Source: a virus. Taken from it: DNA of 21,856 nt. How positions within the stretch are numbered: the stretch's first letter is position 1; every line of letters starts with the position of its first letter. The position numbers and the translations under genes were made by a program. The stretch spans positions 1 through 21,856 of IMG/VR virus record IMGVR_UViG_3300025759_000802; one strand, given 5' to 3'. Of this stretch, positions 1-7,508 are shown piece by piece. Below the pieces are notes generated by a model that was not told the origin of the DNA, did no database searches, and saw only the letters and a list, made by a program, of their open reading frames with translations.

Positions 1-141
1 ACGCCGCAGTACTCACAGCCTGCGCTGTCTGCTTTGGGTGGGGCGTTGGGTGGTGCTCAAATCGGTCAGATGATGGCTGGGCCGGGCGCAGCGGTTAATC
101 CTTTATATGCCCTCGGCGGCGGGCTTCTTGGCTTAATTTAG
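1..141 (+). CDS. C-terminal end of a glycine/alanine-rich structural-type protein (partial)
   Basis: The frame is open from the left edge and ends with TAG eight bases before the next start. Only 46 residues are visible. They are rich in Gly, Ala and Leu and end in GGGLLGLI. The position directly before two large virion-like proteins suggests another internal virion or tail-associated protein, but the visible part has no diagnostic motif. The GLLG string recurs at the N-termini of the next two proteins. The function is inferred from context only. Confidence 0.6.
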   Translation, partial: TPQYSQPALSALGGALGGAQIGQMMAGPGAAVNPLYALGGGLLGLI

Positions 142-149
142 GTGATGTA

Positions 150-1550
150 ATGGCAAACGGATTACTCGGCACATCTTTCGACGACCCGCGCACCCGGTTC
201 AACCTTGCCACGGCGATGGGCCTTCTTGAGGCTGGCGGGCCGTCTCCCGTCCGCACTTCTATTGGTCAAGGCATCGGGCGCGCCGGCATGATGGGCATGC
301 AGGCCTACGACGCGGCGCTTCAGGCACAGCGCGCAAAGAAACTGGAAGACTTGCAGTTCAAAGTGGCGCAGTCGAAACTTGCGACGGCTGAGGCTGAGGC
401 CGCTAAGAGGCGTCAGATGGCGACAGCTATGGGGCGCTATAAGATGGCCGCGACCCCTGAGATGCGGCAGCAAATTTACGCCACAGAAATCGACCCGCTT
501 GGCGCGGCGAAGTTCCAAATGGAGCAGCGCGCAAAAGCGCCGACAACGCAGGAGTTTGTGGACGATGCCACAGGGCAGACCGTGCTTAGGGCATACAACC
601 CCCAGACCCGACGGTTCGACATTGATATGGGGCCGACGAAACGCGCGCCCGACCCGAAGACAATCACTTCAGGTGGTGTGACCGGCACTGTGAGCAGAAA
701 TGTTTTCGGCCACCCGACGTTTATTCCACTTTCGGGCGCGCCTGTGACGCCTCAGAAGCCAACCATTGTCCAGACGGGCGTTGCCGACATTCCGGGCGCG
801 ACGCAGCAGAACATACCTGTGCCTGACCCCACCGCGCCGGGCGGGTTTAAGCTGGTGCCGGTCGGGCCGGTGAAGTTGCCCAAGCCGAGTACCGGCACCG
901 TCACAAGCATTGACCCCGAAACAGGGCAAATAACTATATCTCAAGGCGTTCCCGGTGCTGACTTGGCAAAGCCAACCGTAAAGGCGATTGAGACGCAGAT
1001 ACTTGAGACGCAGAACGTCCTCTCAAGCCTAGACCAGATCGAAAATATGTTTGATCCGTCGTATCTTACTATCCCTACTCAGCTAGAAAACTACGTCTCC
1101 TTGCAAATGGAAAGGCTGACCGGGGTCCCCGTTGCTGACGCGCAAGGGCTTATGAATTACTCGCAGTTCCGAGCGCAGACGCAAAATCTGTTCAGCACAA
1201 TTCTGAAGCAACTTTCTGGCGCGGCGGTCACCAAGTTTGAACTTGATAACGCCAAACGGTTCCTGCCAGACGTAAAAGACAGCCCGACGGAGTTCAGGGC
1301 GAAGCTGGACAACTTCCGCAATGTGACGGCGGCGGCGCTTTACCGGGCGCAGCAACTTCGTTCTGGTAACGACAAAATCACTGACAATCTGGCGCGAAAG
1401 TATCCGTTGTCGCTCCAAACGCAAGGTGGCAACCTGATGTATATTGACGACTTCGTCCAGCAGTGGACGGCCCACCCGGACAACGCTGGCAAGACGCAAG
1501 CTGACGCCCTGTCTGTTTGGGCCGAAAGCGCGAAGAAGCAGGGGGCATAA
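150..1550 (+). CDS. Putative internal virion / structural protein
   Basis: The protein has 466 residues. The ATG at 150 follows a GGTGATG-type ribosome site and lies 8 bases after the previous stop. It begins MANGLLG, then has an Ala/Gly-rich segment and a charged helical stretch at about residues 50-95 (many Lys, Arg, Gln, Glu and Ala) that could be a coiled coil. The middle, about 150-270, is rich in Pro, Gly and Thr, and the C-terminal third is again helical. No enzyme motif is visible. Size, composition and place before a second large protein with a similar N-terminus fit the internal or ejection proteins of podoviruses. A tail-tube or linker component is the main alternative. Confidence 0.6.
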   Translation: MANGLLGTSFDDPRTRFNLATAMGLLEAGGPSPVRTSIGQGIGRAGMMGMQAYDAALQAQRAKKLEDLQFKVAQSKLATAEAEAAKRRQMATAMGRYKMAATPEMRQQIYATEIDPLGAAKFQMEQRAKAPTTQEFVDDATGQTVLRAYNPQTRRFDIDMGPTKRAPDPKTITSGGVTGTVSRNVFGHPTFIPLSGAPVTPQKPTIVQTGVADIPGATQQNIPVPDPTAPGGFKLVPVGPVKLPKPSTGTVTSIDPETGQITISQGVPGADLAKPTVKAIETQILETQNVLSSLDQIENMFDPSYLTIPTQLENYVSLQMERLTGVPVADAQGLMNYSQFRAQTQNLFSTILKQLSGAAVTKFELDNAKRFLPDVKDSPTEFRAKLDNFRNVTAAALYRAQQLRSGNDKITDNLARKYPLSLQTQGGNLMYIDDFVQQWTAHPDNAGKTQADALSVWAESAKKQGA

Positions 1551-1551
1551 A

Positions 1552-3606
1552 ATGAGCAACGGTCTTCTAGGATTTACGCCCACAGGCATGACCCGGCCAA
1601 TCGTGGAAACCGGCACAATGGACGCTGCGTCGGTCCCCACTACTGCGGCTGCGTCGTTAATCCAAGACCCGCAGGCGCGGATGCGTTACTACTCGCAGCA
1701 GATGGGCATCCCTATGGAGCGCTTTGGAGTTAGCGATGGGCGCATCGTCTACCGCACTGATCGCGGCACCTTGCAGGCTGTGTCGCCCGGGCCGCTGCGG
1801 TCTTTTGTAAAAGGTCTCGGCCCATCCATCCCCGCAACAGGGGCGGCTCTTGGGACGGTCGGCGGATCACTCTTCGGCCCCGGCGGTATGGTCGCTGGTG
1901 GCACGACAGGGGCAATGACTGGGCAGTATCTGCGCGAGGCGATGGCCCGGCAGATGGCTGGTCAGCGCATCAGCCCCTTCCGCGTCGCCGCTGAGGGCGC
2001 GATTGATCTGACTGCGTCTCTGACTGGCATGTTGATTGGAAAGGGTCTCAGCCGCGCGGCAATTAAGGACGCAGCGAAACAGTTCGACAGGGCGATTAAA
2101 CAGACAGGCTCAACCGCAGCCAATGCGCTCAAGTCAACGCTCGATACGGTAAATCGAAAATACGGCACAAACATCAGGATCACTCCTGCGGAACTTACCG
2201 GAAACGCTGACCTGATCGCGATGCAGAAGGCTCTTGCTGGAGACCCCCGCACAGGCGAGACGATGGCGCAGTTCGCCGCCGAGCGTGGTACTCAGATCGG
2301 TCGCGCAGCGGGGCAGGCGTTTGAAGACATTGCGCCGGGCGCGCCGCCGCGTGAGGTTGCTGGGGCGCAGATGGCGAGGGCATCAGAGGACGCGATGGTG
2401 CAGCTTGCAAGGGATCGCGCTCGCGCGGGCGCACCGGCTTATGCGGAGGCGTTTGAGAAGGGCGCTGAGGTGGATGTGTCCCGTGTCGTTAGGGCGTTTG
2501 AGCAGTCAATAAAAGACAACCCCCGCCTTGGTGCAAAGATGCGGTCCGCTCTCAAATTTATTGCGACGCCGGTCAAGAACAAGGAAGGAACCGTTGTTGG
2601 TTACCGACCGAACAAAAGTGTCAGCCTTCAGTTCGTTCAAGACAACGTGAAAGAATTGATGGACGACATGATTGGTGCGGCGAAACGGGCTGGTCGGAAT
2701 AAGGAGGCGCTTCGTCTGCAAGAAGTTCAGGGAACGCTTCTCAAGGAGATGGACGCGCAAGTTTCTGAGTACGCTGGCGCGCGCAAAATCTGGGGCGACC
2801 TGAGTCGCCCCATTGATGACGTTGAGGGCGGCATCCTTCCCCTGATCGCCAACAAGAACCTCCGAGACTTTGAGTATATGGGCGGCAGGCTGTTCAAAAA
2901 CGCCTCACCGTCCTCTATTGCTGCGGCTAAGGCAAACATCCTCAAGGTCGATGGCGGCGAAAAAATATGGGATAGCTTCACACGCGGCGCACTTGAGAGC
3001 ATCTGGGAGGGCGCGTCCAAAATACGGCAGGGAGAGATTTCTCGGCCAGACGTTGCGGCGTCTATGGCCCCGGCGCGCTTTTGGACAGATTTCGGTCAGG
3101 GAGAGGGTTACAAGCGCCTCAAGGCCGCTCTGTCTCCTGATCAGATGGAGGCAATGGACAATCTGCTCAAGGTTATGCAGGCGTCCTCTCGCGCGATCTA
3201 CACAGGCACTGACACGGCAGCTAAGGAAAGCGCACAAGACCTCATCAACAAGACAGGCTTCCAAGGTCTCTTGCAATTCGCTTCTGCGCCGTGGCGCGCC
3301 CTTGGAGCCGCCAGCGACGCCACCGCGCGCCAGCTTCAGAACGTCAACGTCAGGAAGCTGGCCGACACGATAACTGGCGAGGGTTCGGTTGAAACGCTCA
3401 AGGAAATCGCCGCCGGGCGCGAGGGCGGGTTCTTTAACGAGCGCAACTTGACCATTGTGGGTCGCGCACTGGCGCAGGGTGGTGGTATTATCAGGCCGAT
3501 GGTCACAGACGGCATCGCAGGCAGGGAGCCAGCGCCGATTGAAGAACTTGGCAAGACGCCAGAGGCCGGTTACCCCGGCGGCGCGTCAAACCCGCTCAAC
3601 CAGTAG
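1552..3606 (+). CDS. Large internal virion / DNA-ejection-like protein
   Basis: The protein has 684 residues. I chose the ATG at 1552, one base after the previous stop, because it gives an N-terminus (MSNGLLG) matching that of the upstream protein; the longer upstream frame only overlaps that gene. Residues about 95-175 are rich in Gly and Ala, with GG repeats and an amphipathic helix of the kind that could cross a membrane. The rest is mostly helical, with many Ala, Arg, Lys and Glu, and has no visible catalytic motif. Podovirus ejection proteins commonly combine a glycine-rich membrane-active segment with long helices. Context, between a structural gene and tail-fibre genes, supports this. 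I see no lysozyme or transglycosylase motif. Confidence 0.6.
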   Translation: MSNGLLGFTPTGMTRPIVETGTMDAASVPTTAAASLIQDPQARMRYYSQQMGIPMERFGVSDGRIVYRTDRGTLQAVSPGPLRSFVKGLGPSIPATGAALGTVGGSLFGPGGMVAGGTTGAMTGQYLREAMARQMAGQRISPFRVAAEGAIDLTASLTGMLIGKGLSRAAIKDAAKQFDRAIKQTGSTAANALKSTLDTVNRKYGTNIRITPAELTGNADLIAMQKALAGDPRTGETMAQFAAERGTQIGRAAGQAFEDIAPGAPPREVAGAQMARASEDAMVQLARDRARAGAPAYAEAFEKGAEVDVSRVVRAFEQSIKDNPRLGAKMRSALKFIATPVKNKEGTVVGYRPNKSVSLQFVQDNVKELMDDMIGAAKRAGRNKEALRLQEVQGTLLKEMDAQVSEYAGARKIWGDLSRPIDDVEGGILPLIANKNLRDFEYMGGRLFKNASPSSIAAAKANILKVDGGEKIWDSFTRGALESIWEGASKIRQGEISRPDVAASMAPARFWTDFGQGEGYKRLKAALSPDQMEAMDNLLKVMQASSRAIYTGTDTAAKESAQDLINKTGFQGLLQFASAPWRALGAASDATARQLQNVNVRKLADTITGEGSVETLKEIAAGREGGFFNERNLTIVGRALAQGGGIIRPMVTDGIAGREPAPIEELGKTPEAGYPGGASNPLNQ

Positions 3607-3618
3607 AGGAACACACAG

Positions 3619-4053
3619 ATGGCCAAGGACAAGCTGTCCCAATACGACAACAGCGCGGCGAACAACACCGACGTCGGCGGGATCAACCTGTCCGAGGGCG
3701 TGATGGTCCCAAGCGATTTGAATAACTCGCTCAGGGAAATCATGTCCCACCTCGCTGACTTCGCCGACGCGACTGAGGCGGTTGATGCGGTTGCGGTTGA
3801 TAACCTGAAGCTTGACGGCAACACGCTGTCATCCACCGACACAAACGGCAACGTCATCGTCTCGCCAAACGGCACCGGAAACGTCGAGATCGCAAAAGAC
3901 CTTCAGCTTAACGGCACCACAAACAACTGGACTATCGAGGTCGACGGCAGTGATCACCTGATCTTCAAGTATAACGGCACCGCCGTCCTGAAGATCGAAG
4001 ACAACGGCCACATCACGTCAGGCAATGACGTGACGGCATTCGGTACAGTTTAA
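3619..4053 (+). CDS. Tail-fibre-like structural protein
   Basis: The protein has 144 residues and the start is preceded by GAGGAA about eight bases upstream. The N-terminus includes NNTDVGGINLSEG, followed by a segment resembling SDLNNSLREIMSHLADF. This is a recurrent opening in phage tail fibres and appendages, where the form IGGINIAE...NNAIRELM is familiar. The C-terminal half is a run of short Asn-, Gly- and Thr-rich beta strands (SPNGTGNVEI, LNGTTNNW, VLKIEDNGHI) typical of fibre shafts. It is short for a whole fibre, so it may be an adaptor or a base to which the next protein attaches. Its stop overlaps the next start by one base. Confidence 0.65.
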   Translation: MAKDKLSQYDNSAANNTDVGGINLSEGVMVPSDLNNSLREIMSHLADFADATEAVDAVAVDNLKLDGNTLSSTDTNGNVIVSPNGTGNVEIAKDLQLNGTTNNWTIEVDGSDHLIFKYNGTAVLKIEDNGHITSGNDVTAFGTV

Positions 4054-4748
4054 TGCCAGTGAACGGTGGAGCAGGGAGCGCGATCTCGCTGTCTGAGGTT
4101 CAGACATTTTACGGCGGCTCTAACCCGATCAGCATGAGCGAGTATTATCGCGGCGGGTCTGAAGTGCCGGACGCCGCCGTCGCCGCTGCGTCTGCCAGTG
4201 GCACAGCGTCAAACACAACGTCAAACATCGCGGTCGTTGTGACGACTGGCTCGACAAGCAGCACCATCAGCGGCACTCACATCTCGGGCACACAGACAAT
4301 GGATACCGGCACTGCCGGAGGCGCGACGGCCACCTTGACTTGGGGCAATAACAGCAATGAAGGCTCGGTAGGACTAGAGGTGAACGGCACCTATGTCGGC
4401 GGCGTCGGGGAGAGCACCACCACCACTGCAACCCTCAGCGACGGTGATACCTTCCGAGTTTTTGTGCAAAGTGGCGACGGGTTTGGCATATTTAGCTACA
4501 CGCGCCTCACTACCGCATACGACATGACAATCACAAACAACACCGGCCAGACTGTGGACATGACAATGTCACCGTGGTCTGACGACAGCAGTTTCACGAA
4601 CGGTGAGGTCGCGACGGCCAACGGGCAGGCGTCTAACGCGTGGTCGTGGTCGCACCCGGCGGTGACGGGCACCGGCAACACCAACGTCCCGACGTCAGGC
4701 GTGATTAGCCTCGACACTTTCAACGACCCCGGAAGCCCGGCCCCGTGA
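4053..4748 (+). CDS. Tail fibre / tip protein with SLSEVQTFYGG motif
   Basis: The protein has 231 residues and overlaps the previous stop by one base, so translation is probably coupled. Residues 11-35 contain ISLSEVQTFYGGSNPISMSEYYRGG, a motif common near the start of small phage tail-fibre or virion proteins. The rest is almost all Ser, Thr, Gly and Asn in a beta-rich pattern with few charged residues, as expected of an exposed adhesin-like structure. The likely role is host recognition together with the preceding protein. The receptor cannot be inferred. Downstream begin the lysis-type genes. Confidence 0.65.
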   Translation: MPVNGGAGSAISLSEVQTFYGGSNPISMSEYYRGGSEVPDAAVAAASASGTASNTTSNIAVVVTTGSTSSTISGTHISGTQTMDTGTAGGATATLTWGNNSNEGSVGLEVNGTYVGGVGESTTTTATLSDGDTFRVFVQSGDGFGIFSYTRLTTAYDMTITNNTGQTVDMTMSPWSDDSSFTNGEVATANGQASNAWSWSHPAVTGTGNTNVPTSGVISLDTFNDPGSPAP

Positions 4749-4755
4749 GGATGTA

Positions 4756-4920
4756 ATGCCAGAAGAACAGAAAATCGCCCTCGACGTTGCGGCTGGGACA
4801 GGCACCGCTGCTGCGATGATGGATATGGCCCCAAACGCTGTGGCGCTGATCACGGGCGTGTGGGTGTTGATCAGGATCTGGGAGACCGAAACAGTCAAGC
4901 GATTGACCGGGCGCGACTGA
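4756..4920 (+). CDS. Small holin-like membrane protein
   Basis: This 54-residue ORF starts at ATG 4756 after the ribosome-site-like GTGAGGATGTA and ends at TGA 4918-4920. It has a moderately hydrophobic stretch at about residues 17-41 ending in VWVLIRIWETETVKRL. That WxLIRIWETxTV ending followed by a basic tail is familiar from small phage holin-like proteins. The predicted topology is one membrane segment with a charged cytoplasmic C-terminus. It opens the block of small membrane proteins and lysozyme. The holin role is inference; a structural membrane peptide is possible. Confidence 0.55.
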   Translation: MPEEQKIALDVAAGTGTAAAMMDMAPNAVALITGVWVLIRIWETETVKRLTGRD

Positions 4921-4921
4921 T

Positions 4922-5110
4922 GTGGAGATGCTGCACGTTTTCTGCTTGGTGGTTGTCCTCGACGACAGGACGGTGAGCCGCGACGCCTGCTGGTATGACC
5001 TCGACCGCTGCATCTATTTTGCGCGACGCATAAAGCAGCAGTCTCCAAGGCGGTTCAAAACGTACTGCCTGCCGGAGTTTATCGAAGCAGGAAGCAGGAA
5101 GGTGTACTGA
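4922..5110 (+). CDS. Small hypothetical protein (62 aa)
   Basis: The GTG at 4922 starts two bases after the previous stop; an in-frame ATG at 4928 is an alternative but has no room for a ribosome site. The N-terminus (MEMLHVFCLVVVLDD) is hydrophobic. The body contains RDACWYDLDRCIYFARRI and ends in KVY, with four Cys in total. Proteins of this pattern, hydrophobic start followed by DACxxxDLxRCxxFA, seem familiar from lysis-neighbouring regions of marine phages, but I know of no function. The Cys residues could form disulfides if the protein is exported. Confidence 0.5.
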   Translation: MEMLHVFCLVVVLDDRTVSRDACWYDLDRCIYFARRIKQQSPRRFKTYCLPEFIEAGSRKVY

Positions 5111-5187
5111 TGATCGCAATCCCGATGATCGACCTGATACAGGTAGGGCTGTTGCTAGCGATCCTTGTTCTTGTAACGAGGCGCTAG
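5110..5187 (+). CDS. Tiny membrane peptide (25 aa)
   Basis: ATG 5110 overlaps the stop of the previous gene (TGATG) and follows a good ribosome site, AGGAAGG, about seven bases upstream. The 25 residues are nearly all hydrophobic (MIAIPMIDLIQVGLLLAILVLVTRR), one membrane helix ended by two Arg. Its TAG overlaps the following GTG by one base. Start/stop overlaps on both sides argue that it is translated. It could be a regulator or partner of holins, but nothing in the sequence proves a role. Confidence 0.45.
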   Translation: MIAIPMIDLIQVGLLLAILVLVTRR

Positions 5188-5618
5188 TGCTTGCAGAATT
5201 AGCCGCTGCCAACGCCGCCTTTGCGGTGATCAAAACTGCTGTGCAAAATGGCAGGGAAATCGCGTCGGCTGGCAGTGCGATTGCTGACTTTGTTGGCGCG
5301 AAAGAAGCCCTCCAGAAGAAGGCGCAAAAGAAGGGCGGCGGTTCTGACCTCGAAGAATTTATGGGGCTGGAGAAAATCCGCCAGCAAGAGGAGGAGCTAA
5401 AGACCATCATGATCTACGCTGGCCGTCCGGGCCTCTGGCACGACTGGCAAAAGTTTCAGGCCAAGGCGCGGATCGCACGGCGTGAGGCTGAGATAGCCGC
5501 CGCGAACAAGCGCCGCAAGATCATCGACGGCTGCATCATCGCGGCTTTTGTTGTCGGCTGTCTGGCGGTGATCGCCGGGCTGGTGCTTCTGATACTGCAC
5601 GAACAGGGGAGACTGTGA
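5187..5618 (+). CDS. C-terminally membrane-anchored helical protein, possible lysis accessory
   Basis: The protein has 143 residues from a GTG that overlaps the previous stop. The first 100 residues are charged and helical, with a Lys-rich patch (KKAQKKGGG), a Glu/Gln stretch (EKIRQQEEELK) and the motif AGRPGLWHDWQ. Near the C-terminus is one strong membrane segment (IIAAFVVGCLAVIAGLVLLIL), followed only by HEQGRL. This is tail-anchored rather than the N-terminal signal anchor expected of an inner spanin, so I do not call it Rz. Similar proteins occur in marine phage lysis regions as far as I recall. Confidence 0.5.
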   Translation: MLAELAAANAAFAVIKTAVQNGREIASAGSAIADFVGAKEALQKKAQKKGGGSDLEEFMGLEKIRQQEEELKTIMIYAGRPGLWHDWQKFQAKARIARREAEIAAANKRRKIIDGCIIAAFVVGCLAVIAGLVLLILHEQGRL

Positions 5619-6040
5619 CGACGTCCGCAACAACAACCGGCCTCGCCGGAGAGTATCTGACGGCGGCCGCCATCCTCGGGCTTGGCTGGCGCGTCTCCCC
5701 GGCGCAGCAGGACAGCGTGGATCTTGTGGCGTGGAATTCCGCCGGCGTCTTCATGCGGGTGCAAGTGAAGTCGTCGCAGCTTCGCTTTGAGAAGAACCAC
5801 CGGCCCTGTTATCAATTCCAGAACGGGGCCGGGCGAGTAAAGAAGACGCTGCCATCGCTTGAGAAGTTTGACATTCTCGCGCATTGCGCCATCAACTGCC
5901 GGAAGGTACATTTTCAGGCGGCGTGCTGCGTCAACCAATACTCGCAGCGCCGCCCGCAGGGTTGGTTCGACCAGCCGGATCTGGAGCTAGACAGCTTTGA
6001 GAAGGCGTATCAGATAGTGATGGAGACGCGGAATGGATAA
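5615..6040 (+). CDS. PD-(D/E)XK nuclease-like protein
   Basis: The protein has 141 residues from a GTG overlapping the previous stop (GTGA). Residues 9-54 fit the compact PD-(D/E)XK fold: E13 in GLAGEYLTAAAIL, D36 in DSVDLVAW, then VQVKSS with Q50 and K52. The general family pattern is E...D...(E/Q)xK, and a Gln in place of the second Glu is known in some families. Small proteins of this type are annotated as group I intron endonuclease-like or PD(D/E)XK endonucleases. A nuclease between lysis genes is out of place. It may degrade host DNA, exclude other phages or be an accessory gene. Activity is unproven. Confidence 0.55.
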   Translation: MTTSATTTGLAGEYLTAAAILGLGWRVSPAQQDSVDLVAWNSAGVFMRVQVKSSQLRFEKNHRPCYQFQNGAGRVKKTLPSLEKFDILAHCAINCRKVHFQAACCVNQYSQRRPQGWFDQPDLELDSFEKAYQIVMETRNG

Positions 6041-6452
6041 ACTGATTGAGATGATCAAGCATCACGAGGGTGTGGTGGCGCACGCTTATGAGGACAGCCG
6101 TGGGTATCTCACCATCGGCGTGGGGCGGCTCATCGACGAGAAGCTGGGCGGCGGACTGTCCGACGACGAAATCGACTACCTGCTGGCGAATGATCTCAAG
6201 CGCTGTCAGGCAGAGGCGGAGACATACCCGTGGTTTGCTGGCCTCTCAGAGCCGCGTCAGGCGGTTGTGGTCTCGATGCTGTTCAATCTAGGCAAGCCAC
6301 GCTGGGATGGCTTCAAGAAGGCTCAGGCGGCGATTGAGGCGGGTGATTACGGTGAAGCTGCGTCGCAGATGCTCGACAGCCGATGGGCGGCGCAAGTCGG
6401 CAAGCGCGCCGAGGATATGGCCGCGATGATGGTTAGCGGGGAATGGGCATGA
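6033..6452 (+). CDS. Endolysin: T4-type lysozyme (GH24 muramidase)
   Basis: The protein has 139 residues. The catalytic arrangement of T4 lysozyme is directly visible: E12 in KHHEGVVAHAY, D21 in YEDSRGYLTIGVG and T27, with the same spacing as T4 E11-D20-T26. Later segments LSDDEIDYLLANDL and RQAVVVSMLFNLG match the conserved helical lobe. The enzyme cleaves the MurNAc-GlcNAc bond of peptidoglycan. There is no signal peptide or signal-arrest segment, so export probably depends on a holin encoded next door. It overlaps the upstream nuclease-like gene by 8 bases. Confidence 0.93.
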   Translation: MDKLIEMIKHHEGVVAHAYEDSRGYLTIGVGRLIDEKLGGGLSDDEIDYLLANDLKRCQAEAETYPWFAGLSEPRQAVVVSMLFNLGKPRWDGFKKAQAAIEAGDYGEAASQMLDSRWAAQVGKRAEDMAAMMVSGEWA

Positions 6453-6506
6453 TCGTGTGGGACATGCACAACAGGACAACCAAAGAACAGGCGAAGAGAA
6501 ACCGAG

Positions 6507-6704
6507 ATGAGCAAGACGCTGCTAGAGTACAAGATTATCCCCCGGTTCATGATGTTGGCGTTCACGCTGATGGCGTGGAACGTGTGCGACTGGTTCATGA
6601 GCCTCGGGCCTGACGCGACAACGCAGCAGACCGCGTTCGTCTCGACCATCGTCGGTGCCGCCACAGGCGCGTTCGCCGTGTGGATGGGCAACGAAAGCAA
6701 ATGA
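6507..6704 (+). CDS. Two-helix holin-like protein
   Basis: The protein has 65 residues. ATG 6507 is preceded by GCGAAGAGAAACCGAG. Two hydrophobic segments are visible, at about residues 11-32 (IPRFMMLAFTLMAWNVCDWFM) and 42-60 (TAFVSTIVGAATGAFAVWM), joined by a short polar turn. This is the size and shape of a class II holin, and its place directly after the lysozyme supports that role. The 54 bases between lysozyme and this gene hold only a leader. The next gene starts inside its stop (ATGA). Confidence 0.65.
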   Translation: MSKTLLEYKIIPRFMMLAFTLMAWNVCDWFMSLGPDATTQQTAFVSTIVGAATGAFAVWMGNESK

Positions 6705-6889
6705 AGTGGCTGCTGCTGATGATCATCGCCAGCGCGGATGGCGAGATCGCGGTCAATGTGCTGTCGGCGCATGAGACGATGGCGCACTGCCACGTCGCTG
6801 GCACCAAAATCAACTGGGAAGAGCGCATGCCGATCAACAAAGAGATGCTATGCTTCCCCACTGAATTTCAATTTGAGGTGATGGAATGA
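6701..6889 (+). CDS. Small secreted-type hypothetical protein in the lysis block
   Basis: I take ATG 6701, which overlaps the holin-like gene's stop, rather than an upstream in-frame ATG within that gene. The product has 62 residues. It begins MKWLLLMIIAS, a short hydrophobic N-terminus that could act as a signal or anchor, and two Cys follow later (in MAHCHV and MLCFPT). An exported protein with two Cys could make a disulfide. An Rz1-like role cannot be claimed, since no lipobox is obvious. The stop overlaps the next start by four bases. Confidence 0.5.
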   Translation: MKWLLLMIIASADGEIAVNVLSAHETMAHCHVAGTKINWEERMPINKEMLCFPTEFQFEVME

Positions 6890-7260
6890 TACAGGCATTA
6901 ATCCCCGCAGTGTCCGGCATCCTCGACAAGTTTGTCGAGGACAAGGACCAGAAGGCAAAGCTGGCGCACGATCTTGCGACGATGGCGGAGCGGCACGCGC
7001 AGGAACAGATACTCGCGCAGATCGAGGTGCTGAAGGCCGACGCAAAGGGCAACTGGTTTCAGGCGTCGTGGCGTCCGCTGATCGGATGGATATGCGGCCT
7101 GAGCCTCGGTATCAACTATATGGTCAGTCCGATCTGCGCCGGGTTCGGCGTAGTGATCCCGCAGGCTGATATGTCTGTGATGATGCCTCTGATGTTTGGA
7201 ATGCTCGGCATCTCTGGCATGAGGTCATACGACAAAGCTAAGAAGACCGACACGAAATAA
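6886..7260 (+). CDS. Holin of the 3TM type
   Basis: The protein has 124 residues. The N-terminal half is a charged helix (FVEDKDQKAKLAHDLATMAERHAQEQI), followed by DAKGNWFQASWRPLIGWICG and two to three membrane segments (about residues 63-95 and 98-115), ending in a Lys-rich tail. The order of acidic amphipathic helix, NWFQASWRPLxGW and membrane helices is characteristic of the holin family called 3TM, also known from gene-transfer-agent release. It would permeabilise the inner membrane for the lysozyme. It is the last gene of the plus-strand late block; its stop overlaps the A-tract of the terminator on the opposite strand. Confidence 0.8.
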   Translation: MIQALIPAVSGILDKFVEDKDQKAKLAHDLATMAERHAQEQILAQIEVLKADAKGNWFQASWRPLIGWICGLSLGINYMVSPICAGFGVVIPQADMSVMMPLMFGMLGISGMRSYDKAKKTDTK

Positions 7261-7287
7261 AAAAGACCCCACGCCGAAGCGCGGGGC
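7258..7287 (-). terminator. Intrinsic terminator of the minus-strand operon
   Basis: Read on the minus strand, CCCCGCGC and GCGTGGGG form an 8-bp stem (one G-T wobble) around the stable loop TTCG, followed by TC and six T. Read on the plus strand the stem has an A-C mismatch and no good T-run, so the site mainly stops leftward transcription from the early cluster; weaker action on the rightward late transcript is possible. It sits exactly between two converging operons. Confidence 0.8.
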
Positions 7288-7331
7288 CAGTTTCGGAGGA
7301 ACCTGCGGGTATAACGCCACCCGCCAAGCGA

Positions 7332-7508
7332 TTAGTCAAAAGGATCGTAAGCTTCGGCGACGTCCTCGTCAACCTGCCCCGCGCCCTCGCACAGACGGCA
7401 CTCCATCTGCGCCTCGTCGATGTAGCCACCGCGCCAGTCTCCCGGCGCGGCGACCCTCACCTCATACCACGCGACGCCTTTCCCGTCGCACTCAGGGCAG
7501 GTGGTCAT
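7332..7508 (-). CDS. Small DnaJ-type zinc-finger protein
   Basis: The protein has 58 residues; the start ATG overlaps the upstream gene's TGA (ATGA), which decides it over a longer in-frame start. It has two CxxC pairs in DnaJ-like repeats: C4-C7 in CPECDGKG and C37-C40 in CRLCEGAG, which probably bind one zinc. The C-terminus is acidic (DEDVAEAYDPFD). It is the last gene of the leftward cluster. Such mini zinc fingers are common in phage early regions, without known partners. Between its stop and the terminator is a GCGGGT/ACCCGC hairpin at 7305-7324. Confidence 0.6.
   Translation of the reverse strand: MTTCPECDGKGVAWYEVRVAAPGDWRGGYIDEAQMECRLCEGAGQVDEDVAEAYDPFD

Noticed and set aside
5187-5618. 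Inner spanin (Rz)
   Set aside because: The membrane segment is at the C-terminus and there is no embedded Rz1-like lipoprotein, so the topology does not fit.
6449-6613. A 54-codon frame starting at ATG 6449, overlapping the lysozyme stop
   Set aside because: More than half overlaps the well-supported holin-like gene at 6507 in another frame, and its composition looks like a frame shadow.
7266-7287. The same hairpin as a strong terminator for the rightward late operon
   Set aside because: In the plus direction the stem has an A-C mismatch and is followed by CCAGTTTCGG rather than a T-run. It is much better on the minus strand.
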